The translations under genes and the position numbers were made by a program. The notes under the pieces are model-generated. The model saw nothing but the letters and a program-made list of their open reading frames with translations. It was not told the DNA's origin and searched no databases. Below are positions 7,074 to 13,328 of a DNA stretch of 13,328 nt, in pieces. Positions within the stretch are counted from its first letter, which is position 1. Each line of letters opens with the position of its first letter. Origin of the DNA: CAMLHP01 sp035712285 (GTDB lineage: Bacteria; Gemmatimonadota; Gemmatimonadetes; Gemmatimonadales; GWC2-71-9); assembly GCA_035712285.1 (NCBI GenBank), contig DASTBA010000027.1, forward strand, positions 1 to 13,328, written 5' to 3'.

Positions 7074-7919
7074 ATGAGCAGGCCTTCGACACGCATGCGG
7101 GTGCTGCGCGCCGCCTTCAGTACGCTGGGCCCGGTGGCGCCGGCCTGGGCGGCGCGCTGCGCCGGCCATCTGTTCCGGCGGCCGCCCCGGCGGGCCGCGC
7201 GCGCAGAGGAGGTCCGGTTCCTGGCGTCCGGCGTCCCCTTCCGGATTCCGCACGGCGCGGGATCGCTGGCGGCGTGGCAGTGGGGCACCACCGGCCCGCT
7301 CACGATCCTGGTGCACGGCTGGGGCAGCCGGGCCGGCCGCTGGCATGCACTCGCACCGCTGCTGGCCGAAGACGGCTTCCGTGTGCTCGCCTATGACGCG
7401 CCGGCCCATGGGGCATCATCGGGCGATCTCGCTTCCCTGCCCCAGTTCGTCCGCGCGCTGGAGACCGTGGTGGCCCATGTCGCGGAGCCGCCCATGCTGC
7501 TCATCGGCCACTCGCTCGGCGGGTCGGCGGTGGCCATGGCGATGCTGCGGGGCGTCGCGGCGGAGCGCGCTGTGCTGCTCAGTGTGCCGGCCGAACAGCG
7601 CGTCTTTGCCGAGCGCTTCGCGGACGCCCTGGCACTGCCCGAGAGCGTCCGCGGCATGATGTCCTCCCAGCTGGAGGCCCGCTTCGGCTTCACCTGGGAG
7701 GATTTCCGCCTGCCGGATCTCGTGGGACAGCTGGATGCTCCCGCGCTCATCATTCATGACCGGCAGGATCCCGACGTGGCGTTCGAGAGCGCGGAGCGGA
7801 TCCGGGACGCCTGGCCCGGCTCGGAGCTGCTCGCCACCAGCGGGCTCGGCCACAGCGGCGTGCTCAACGATCCGGCGGTGACGCGGCGCATCCGGGAGTT
7901 CGCAGGTGCCGGCCGGTGA
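7074..7919 (+). CDS. Alpha/beta-hydrolase family protein
   Basis: 281 residues with the full alpha/beta-hydrolase signature: an oxyanion-hole segment HGWGS (about 80-84 region), the nucleophile elbow GHSLGG with S147, an acid at D232 in IHDRQDPD, and the catalytic His260 in GLGHSG. No signal peptide is evident, although the first 40 residues are basic and Arg/Ala rich. The fold supports an esterase, lipase, peptidase or haloperoxidase-like reaction, and the sequence does not tell which. The ATG at 7074 is chosen because a -10-like box sits just upstream and the fold starts soon after; the frame is open further upstream to 6807, but that would run into the divergent protease gene. It is the first gene of the cyanophycin run and overlaps the next gene by four bases (GTGA). 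A role in cyanophycin use is possible but unproven. Confidence 0.87.
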   Translation: MSRPSTRMRVLRAAFSTLGPVAPAWAARCAGHLFRRPPRRAARAEEVRFLASGVPFRIPHGAGSLAAWQWGTTGPLTILVHGWGSRAGRWHALAPLLAEDGFRVLAYDAPAHGASSGDLASLPQFVRALETVVAHVAEPPMLLIGHSLGGSAVAMAMLRGVAAERAVLLSVPAEQRVFAERFADALALPESVRGMMSSQLEARFGFTWEDFRLPDLVGQLDAPALIIHDRQDPDVAFESAERIRDAWPGSELLATSGLGHSGVLNDPAVTRRIREFAGAGR

Positions 7920-8182
7920 TCCTGATGGATCGCGAGAACCTGCTGGCCCGGGGCTGGTCGCATGTGGTCTCGCTGGAGAACAGCGTCGCCGAGCTCGAGG
8001 CGTTCCGGATCGAGGTGGGAGCGCCGCCGCCGGCCCTGCAGATTGACAACCCCGACTGGCCCCACCTCGACCTCAAGGGCTATCCGCGGACCCTGGCGCT
8101 CGCCCGGCCCGGCGTGATGGTCTTCGAGACCACCCGGGAGCTCATCCGTTACGTGCATCGCCAGCGCGGGATAACTTCCTGA
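7916..8182 (+). CDS. Small hypothetical protein in the cyanophycin run
   Basis: I do not recognise this 88-residue protein. It is soluble, with no signal peptide, membrane segment or Cys-rich motif. An amphipathic N-terminal part (ENLLARGWSHVVSLENSVAELEAF) leads to a Pro-rich stretch (GAPPPALQIDNPDWPHLD), then a segment resembling beta strands plus a helix (LALARPGVMVFETTRELIRYVHRQRG). The GTG at 7916 overlaps the hydrolase stop as GTGA. An ATG at 7925 is an alternative, giving 85 residues. The iadA ATG follows only two bases after its stop. Codon use and GC match the neighbours, and the tight coupling on both sides argues that it is a real gene and part of the operon. Confidence 0.72.
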   Translation: MILMDRENLLARGWSHVVSLENSVAELEAFRIEVGAPPPALQIDNPDWPHLDLKGYPRTLALARPGVMVFETTRELIRYVHRQRGITS

Positions 8183-8184
8183 CC

Positions 8185-9351
8185 ATGCTGCAGCTCATCC
8201 TCAATGCGGACCTCTTCAGTCCGAGGCCGCAGGGACACCGGCATATCCTCGTGGCGGAGGGCCGGATCGCCTGGATCGGCACCGAACCCCCCGATATCCG
8301 CGGGGTGCCGGTGGACCGGGTGGATGCCGAAGGGCGCATCGTCATCCCGGGCCTGGTGGACGGCCACGTTCACGTCACCGGCGGTGGTGGCGAGGCGGGG
8401 CCGGAGACCCGCGTTCCGGCGCTTCCCGTCAGCCGGTTCACGACCGCCGGCATCACCACGGTCATCGGACTCCTGGGCACCGACGACACCATCCGCACCC
8501 CCGCCGAGGTGGTGGCGACGGTTCTCGGCCTCCGGCGCAGCGGAATCTCCGCCTGGTGCCTGACCGGCGGCTACCATCTCCCGCCCGCCACCGTCACCGG
8601 GAGCGTGCGATCCGATCTCGCCCTGCTGGAGCCGGTGCTCGGCGTGGGCGAGGTGGCGGTGAGCGACCACCGCTCCAGCCAGCCCACCCTGGAGGATCTC
8701 CTCCGGGTCGCCGCCGATGCCCACGTGGGCGGACTCATCGGCGGCAAGGCGGGCGTGCTGCATCTCCACATGGGCGACGGTCCCCGCGGCCTCGACCTCG
8801 TGCGGCGGGCCATCGCGGAGAGCGAACTTCCGGCGGCCGTCTTCAATCCCACACACGTCAATCGCCGGCGCGCACTCCTCGAGGAAGCCATCGCGCTCGC
8901 GCGGAGCGGCTCGGTGGTGGACGCCACCGCCTTCCCGGTGGAGGAGCACGAGGACGCGTGGAGCGCGGAGGAATCGCTGGTGCGCTACCTCGACAGCGGC
9001 GCGCCGGCGGAACGGCTGACCGTGAGCAGCGACGCCGGCGGCTGCCTGCCGGTGTTCGATGCGCAGGGACGCGTCGCCGCCATGGACACAGGCCGGCCCG
9101 GTGCATTGCTCGGTGCGCTGCATGCCGCGACCTCCGCCGGCGTGCCGCTGGAACGGGCGCTGCCGGCGTTCACCGCGAATCCGGCGGGACACTGGAGACT
9201 TGACCGCAAGGGGAGACTGGATGCCGGCATGGACGCGGACCTCGTGATGCTCGACGATCAGGGCGGTGCCCGGGACGTGATGGCCCTCGGCCGCTGGCAC
9301 GTGCGGGACGGCAAGGCCATCGTGCGCGGCCCGCTGGAAGAACCGGCATGA
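8185..9351 (+). CDS. iadA: Isoaspartyl dipeptidase (beta-aspartyl peptidase)
   Basis: 388 residues, the usual IadA length (390 in E. coli). This amidohydrolase-superfamily metalloenzyme hydrolyses beta-aspartyl dipeptides, including beta-Asp-Arg, the product of cyanophycinase. Seen residues: H61 and H63 in GHVHVTGGGGEAGPETR, E70, Y130 in TGGYH, H162 region SDHRSS, H195 in HMGD, H224 and R227 in THVNRR, and D283 in SSDAGG. Compared with E. coli IadA as I recall it, the metal-bridging carboxylated Lys162 position falls in GVGEVAVSDH, with Glu156 the apparent replacement. The C-terminal ADLVMLDD strand closes the barrel-associated beta domain. The ATG lies two bases past the previous stop with no clear ribosome site, so coupling is likely. 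Its stop overlaps the cphB start as ATGA, which supports a joint degradation role. Confidence 0.95.
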   Translation: MLQLILNADLFSPRPQGHRHILVAEGRIAWIGTEPPDIRGVPVDRVDAEGRIVIPGLVDGHVHVTGGGGEAGPETRVPALPVSRFTTAGITTVIGLLGTDDTIRTPAEVVATVLGLRRSGISAWCLTGGYHLPPATVTGSVRSDLALLEPVLGVGEVAVSDHRSSQPTLEDLLRVAADAHVGGLIGGKAGVLHLHMGDGPRGLDLVRRAIAESELPAAVFNPTHVNRRRALLEEAIALARSGSVVDATAFPVEEHEDAWSAEESLVRYLDSGAPAERLTVSSDAGGCLPVFDAQGRVAAMDTGRPGALLGALHAATSAGVPLERALPAFTANPAGHWRLDRKGRLDAGMDADLVMLDDQGGARDVMALGRWHVRDGKAIVRGPLEEPA

Positions 9352-10196
9352 CGGCTTCCGAGCGGAACCACCGCCGGGGACCGGGATGCGGCCACGTGAT
9401 CCCGGTGGGCGGTGCGGAAGAGAAGGTGGGCGCCAGCATGATTCTCCGCCGCTTCACGGCGCTCGCCGGCGGGGACCAGGCGGTGATCGCGATCCTCCCC
9501 ACCGCATCCGAGGTCACCGACACCGGCGACAAGTATGCCCGGCTCTTCAGCGAATTCGGCGCGCGGAAGACGTCGGTCATCCCCATCACCACGCGGACCG
9601 ACGCCAACAACCCCGAGGTGGTGAGCGCGCTGGACGACGCCACCGGCATCTTCCTCACCGGCGGCAACCAGCTGCGGCTCGGCACCATGGTGGGCGGCAC
9701 CGACCTCGCGCGCGCCATCCGGGCGCGGAACCACGCCGGTGCGCACGTAGCCGGCACCAGCGCCGGCGCGGCGTTCCTCTGCGAACACATGATCGCCTTC
9801 GGCGAGGAAGGCGCGTCGCCGCTCGCCGGCAGCGTCACCCTCGCCCCCGGGCTGGGCCTCACCAACGCCGTCATCATTGACCAGCATTTCCGCCAGCGGG
9901 ACCGGCTCGGCCGCCTGCTCACCGCGCTGGGCTACAACCCCTTCGCGGTGGGACTCGGGCTCGACGAGAACACCGCGGCGTTCATCGGGCCGGACAACGT
10001 CGCGGAGGTGGTGGGCAGCGGCGCCATCACGGTGGTGGATCCCTCGGAGCTCGAGTTCAGCTCGATGGCCCGCGTGCGGCGCAACGACCCGGTCTGCCTG
10101 ATCGGGCTCCGGCTTCACATCCTGGACCATGGCAGTACGTTCGACCTGAATACCCGCAAGGCGACTCCGCCGCCGGAGATCGCCGAGCGCGCCTGA
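9348..10196 (+). CDS. cphB: Cyanophycinase
   Basis: 282 residues, close to the usual intracellular cyanophycinase length (about 270-290). This serine-type exopeptidase cuts cyanophycin to beta-Asp-Arg dipeptides. The nucleophile is S138 in AGTSAGA, within the class I glutaminase-like fold of peptidase family S51. Other family blocks are ILPTASE (49-55), TGGNQLRL (104-111), DQHFRQRDRLGRL with His180, and GLGLDENTA with Glu207. No signal peptide is present, so it acts on internal granules, unlike the secreted CphE type. The ATG overlaps the iadA stop by four bases (ATGA), and cphA starts 16 bases downstream. The three genes thus pair synthesis and recycling of the polymer. Confidence 0.96.
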   Translation: MTASERNHRRGPGCGHVIPVGGAEEKVGASMILRRFTALAGGDQAVIAILPTASEVTDTGDKYARLFSEFGARKTSVIPITTRTDANNPEVVSALDDATGIFLTGGNQLRLGTMVGGTDLARAIRARNHAGAHVAGTSAGAAFLCEHMIAFGEEGASPLAGSVTLAPGLGLTNAVIIDQHFRQRDRLGRLLTALGYNPFAVGLGLDENTAAFIGPDNVAEVVGSGAITVVDPSELEFSSMARVRRNDPVCLIGLRLHILDHGSTFDLNTRKATPPPEIAERA

Positions 10197-10212
10197 ACCC
10201 CGCGGGGTCATC

Positions 10213-13023
10213 ATGCGGATCATCGATCGCGCCGTCTATGTGGGGCCAAGTCTCTACGCCCACTTCCCCGTCATCCGTCTCGACGTGGACCTGGGAGAGC
10301 TGGAGCACTGGCCCACCGCCCGCCTCGGCGCCCCGTTCATTGACGGCCTCCTCGCCGCGCTGCCGGGGCTCGAGGAGCACGGCTGCTCCTTCGGCGAGCC
10401 GGGCGGCTTCATCCGCCGCATGCGCGAGGGCGAGGGCACCTGGCTCGGGCACGTGCTGGAGCATGTCGCCATCGAGCTGCAGAACGTGGCCGGGCATCAT
10501 ATCACCTTCGGCAAGACCCGGTCGCTCGACGTGCCGGGCACCTACTGGATCGTCTACCAGTACGACCAGCGCGAGGTGGGACTCGAGGCCGGCGCGCTCG
10601 GGCTGCAGCTGCTGCACAGCCTCCTGCCACCCGAGCTCCGGCTCGAGGGGTCGGTGCCGCCCGGTTTCGACTTCGCCGCCCTCCGCGACGAGTTCATCCG
10701 CTACACCCAGCGCCACGCGCTCGGGCCCAGCACGGCCGCGCTGGTGCAGGCCGCCGCCGACCGCGGCATTCCCTTCCTGCGGATGGGCACCAACAGCCTC
10801 ATCCAGCTGGGGCACGGGCGCTACCAGCGCAGGGTGCAGGCGACGGTCACGAGCCAGACGTCACACATTGCGGTGGAGCTCGCCTCCGACAAGGAAGAGA
10901 CCAACCGCATCCTCGCGAGCCTCGGCCTGCCGGTGCCGCGGCAGGAGCTGGTGCAGTCGGAGAGCGCCGCCGCCGCGTCCGCCCGCCGGATCGGGTATCC
11001 CGTCGTGGTGAAGCCGTACAATGCCAACCACGGCCGCGGTATCTCCATCCACCTGACCAACGACGACGATGTGCGGAAGGCCTTTCACGTGGCGCGGGAG
11101 CACAGCCGGAGCGTGATCGTCGAGAGCTTCGTGAGCGGGCTGGACCACCGCATGCTGGTCATCAACGGCGCGCTGGTGGCGGTTTCCCAGCGGCAGCCGG
11201 GACATGTGACGGGCGACGGCCAGCACACCATCGCGGAGCTGGTGGAGATCGTCAACGCCGACCCGCGCCGGGGCATCGGGCACGAGAAGGTGCTCACGCG
11301 CCTCGAGTTCGACGTGCAGGCGGAGGCGATGCTCGCCAAGAAGGGATACACGCGCGACACGGTGCCGCCCGCGGGCGAGGCGGTCTATCTCCGCTCGACG
11401 GGCAACCTCTCCACCGGCGGCACCGCCACCGACATGACCGACACGACCCACCCCGACAACGCCGACATGGCGATCCGCGCGGTGCAGGCGGTGGGGCTCG
11501 ACGTGGGCGGCGTGGACTTCCTCACCGGCGACATCACCCGCTCCTACAAGGAAGTGGGCGGCGCCGTCGTGGAGGTGAACGCGGCGCCGGGCTTCCGCAT
11601 GCACATGGCGCCGAGCGAGGGAAAGCCGAGGGACGTGGCGGGGCCGGTGATCGAGATGCTGTTCCCGCCGGGATCGCCCAGCACCATCCCGATCGCGGCG
11701 GTGACCGGCACCAACGGCAAGACCACCACCGCGCGCATGCTGGCGCACATCCTCAAGCTCGCCGGGCATCATGTGGGCCTCACCAGCACCGATGGCGTGT
11801 ACATCGACGGCCAGCGCACGGTGGCGGGGGACATGACCGGCCCGGTGGCGACGCGCATGGTGCTGGGCGATCCGTTCGTGGACGTGGCGGTGCTGGAAGT
11901 AGCCCGCGGCGGGCTGCTGCGCGCCGGCCTGGGCGTCCGGCATGTGGACGTGGGCGCGGTACTCAACGTGAGCGAGGACCACCTCGGTCTCCGGGGCATC
12001 CACACGGTGCAGGACCTGGCCCGGGTCAAGCGCATCATCGTGGAAGTGGCGCGGGACTCCGCCATCCTCAACGCCGACGACCCGCACTGCCTCAAGATGG
12101 CCGACCACACCCAGGCGAAGCACCTCTGCTACGTCACGATGAATCCCGGCCACGAGCTGGTGCGGGAGCACATCCAGGCGGGCGGGCGCGGCTGCGTGCT
12201 CGAGGCGGGGATGACCGGCCGGATGATCACCCTCTACGACCACGGCGCGCACATCCCGCTGCTGCCGGCACACCTGATCCCGGCGACGCTGGACGGCCGG
12301 GCGATGCACAACGTGCAGAACGCGATGTTCGCCGCGGCGATGGCGTTCGCCCTGGGGCTCAAGCTCGAGAACATCCGCCACGGGCTCCAGACCTTCGACA
12401 CCACCTTCTTCCAGGCACCGGGCCGCGGCAACGTCTTCGACGAGCATCCATTCAAGGCGATCCTCGACTACGGTCACAATCCGGCGGCGGTCAATGCCAT
12501 GGTGCAGTTCGTGGAGCGTATGGGATCCGGCGGCCGCCGCATCGTGGTGCTGTCGGCGCCGGGAGACCGGCGGGACGAGGATGTCGCCGCAATCGCAAGG
12601 GCGGTGGCGGGCTACTTCGATCACTATATCTGCCGGAGAGACGACCATCCGCGCGGCCGGAAGCCGGACGAGATTCCCAGGCTGCTGAAGACGTCGCTCC
12701 TCGCGGCGGGCGTGCCGGAGGAAGAAGTTTCGGTGATCGTGGACGAGCAGGAGGCGCTGCAGGCAGCGCTCGGCGAGGCGCGCCCGGGCGACCTGCTCCT
12801 CGTCTTCGGCGACAACATCCAGCGCTGCTGGGACCAGATCGTGAGCTTCCGGCCGGCGGAGACCGAGCGACGCGCGGTGCGGCGCCCGGTGGCGGGGGAT
12901 GGGGCCGCCGCGCCGGCGAGCGTGGCGCCGGACTTTTCGCCGGGCGAGAGCGCGCTGGCGCAGCCGCTGGTGCGGGACGTGCGCGGTGTGCGGATCGCGC
13001 GGGAAGTGGAGCTGGAAGACTGA
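10213..13023 (+). CDS. cphA: Cyanophycin synthetase (CphA1-type)
   Basis: 936 residues, cytosolic. It adds Asp to the poly-Asp backbone and Arg to the side chain using two ATP per dipeptide. The N domain (about 1-160) contains GHVLEHVAIELQ, with an HxxEH pattern at H80, E83, H84. The ATP-grasp domain (about 165-485) shows ASDKEETN, VVVKPYNANHGRG with K267, and EVNAAPGFRMH with E454 and N456. The Mur-ligase domain (about 490-880) has the P-loop VTGTNGKTTT (497-506, K503), ARGGLLR, NVSEDHLG, NADDPH, DYGHNP and SAPGDRRDED. The last 55 or so residues are a low-complexity Pro/Ala/Arg-rich tail beyond the usual end, making it longer than the roughly 870-900 typical of cyanobacterial CphA1. The start ATG has only a weak GGGG-type site. 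The stop overlaps the apparent start of the next gene. Confidence 0.97.
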   Translation: MRIIDRAVYVGPSLYAHFPVIRLDVDLGELEHWPTARLGAPFIDGLLAALPGLEEHGCSFGEPGGFIRRMREGEGTWLGHVLEHVAIELQNVAGHHITFGKTRSLDVPGTYWIVYQYDQREVGLEAGALGLQLLHSLLPPELRLEGSVPPGFDFAALRDEFIRYTQRHALGPSTAALVQAAADRGIPFLRMGTNSLIQLGHGRYQRRVQATVTSQTSHIAVELASDKEETNRILASLGLPVPRQELVQSESAAAASARRIGYPVVVKPYNANHGRGISIHLTNDDDVRKAFHVAREHSRSVIVESFVSGLDHRMLVINGALVAVSQRQPGHVTGDGQHTIAELVEIVNADPRRGIGHEKVLTRLEFDVQAEAMLAKKGYTRDTVPPAGEAVYLRSTGNLSTGGTATDMTDTTHPDNADMAIRAVQAVGLDVGGVDFLTGDITRSYKEVGGAVVEVNAAPGFRMHMAPSEGKPRDVAGPVIEMLFPPGSPSTIPIAAVTGTNGKTTTARMLAHILKLAGHHVGLTSTDGVYIDGQRTVAGDMTGPVATRMVLGDPFVDVAVLEVARGGLLRAGLGVRHVDVGAVLNVSEDHLGLRGIHTVQDLARVKRIIVEVARDSAILNADDPHCLKMADHTQAKHLCYVTMNPGHELVREHIQAGGRGCVLEAGMTGRMITLYDHGAHIPLLPAHLIPATLDGRAMHNVQNAMFAAAMAFALGLKLENIRHGLQTFDTTFFQAPGRGNVFDEHPFKAILDYGHNPAAVNAMVQFVERMGSGGRRIVVLSAPGDRRDEDVAAIARAVAGYFDHYICRRDDHPRGRKPDEIPRLLKTSLLAAGVPEEEVSVIVDEQEALQAALGEARPGDLLLVFGDNIQRCWDQIVSFRPAETERRAVRRPVAGDGAAAPASVAPDFSPGESALAQPLVRDVRGVRIAREVELED

Positions 13024-13328
13024 GCGACCAGCCCGAGGCCCGGCGCCTCACCGGGCCCAACCTGCTCGATGATCGCACCGGTGCCGCACTGGACGTGGCG
13101 CTCGGCGGAGGGGACGACCGGCTGCCGGCGCTCTGGCAGGATGAGGCCAGCCGGCTGCTCCGCGAGGTGGGCTGGGGCGCGGAGCGTACCCATGTGCGCC
13201 GCTTCCCCGGCGGCGCGAGCCTTGTGCTCACGGCGCCCGTGGATGCGCTCTACGCGGCCACCGACCTGGCGGACGCGGCCTGGGCGGCGGCACTGGCACG
13301 AGCAGGCGGCGCGGCGCCCGAACCGGAA
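13020..13328 (+). CDS. Start of a CphA-like or Mur-ligase-like partner gene, partial, apparent CTG start
   Basis: From 13020 an open frame of 103 codons runs off the window. It has no ATG, GTG or TTG near its beginning. The first plausible start is CTG at 13020, forming a 4-base CTGA overlap with the cphA stop and preceded by GGAG (13008-13011, 8-base spacing). The next standard start, GTG at 13095, would remove the motif RRLTGPNLL (residues 9-17), which resembles the LRGPN motif opening CphA N domains. Later it reads GWGAERTHVRRFPGGASLVL and APVDALYAATDLADAAW. From memory, Mur-ligase or CphA-like proteins with such N-termini sit beside cphA in some bacteria, but this is unchecked. The frame shows the high-GC codon pattern of its neighbours. 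A real coding region is likely; the product name is tentative. Confidence 0.6.
   Translation, partial: MSDQPEARRLTGPNLLDDRTGAALDVALGGGDDRLPALWQDEASRLLREVGWGAERTHVRRFPGGASLVLTAPVDALYAATDLADAAWAAALARAGGAAPEPE

Noticed and set aside
10861..12648. Long minus-strand open frame opposite cphA (595 codons)
   Set aside because: It is rich in His/Arg/Val with no recognisable domain and lies fully inside the well-supported cphA gene.

Overview
The window is GC-rich bacterial DNA (roughly 70% G+C by eye), densely packed with intact genes and with no intergenic gap above about 160 bases. No RNA genes, CRISPR arrays, insertion sequences or phage genes were seen. GC content, gene style and the cyanophycin cluster would fit a Gemmatimonadota-like soil or aquatic bacterium, but this is a tentative impression without any database search.

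Left part (1-4738): a perfect 30-bp palindrome lies just past the stop of a minus-strand leucyl-tRNA synthetase gene (leuS) with an atypical class I signature. Divergently from it, after a 157-base regulatory region that holds a second hairpin, run a methyl-accepting chemotaxis protein with no periplasmic sensor domain and an M48 zinc metallopeptidase.

Middle (4641-7012, minus strand): a secreted trypsin-like serine protease is followed, with overlapping ends, by a membrane protein with an N-terminal FHA domain and about five transmembrane segments. The FHA gene converges on the M48 gene and overlaps its 3' end by 98 bases.

Right part (7074-13328, plus strand): a tight six-gene run, mostly with overlapping start/stop codons. 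It contains an alpha/beta hydrolase, an unrecognised 88-residue protein, isoaspartyl dipeptidase (iadA), cyanophycinase (cphB), cyanophycin synthetase (cphA), and the start of a sixth gene that runs off the window. The sixth gene appears to use a CTG start inside a CTGA overlap with the cphA stop. Together they form a make-and-recycle unit for cyanophycin, the Asp/Arg nitrogen-storage polymer: CphA polymerises Asp and Arg, CphB cuts the polymer to beta-Asp-Arg dipeptides, and IadA splits these to free Asp and Arg. The hydrolase, the small protein and the partial CphA-like partner are the least explained parts and the best candidates for new biology. Their link to cyanophycin is inferred from gene order only.
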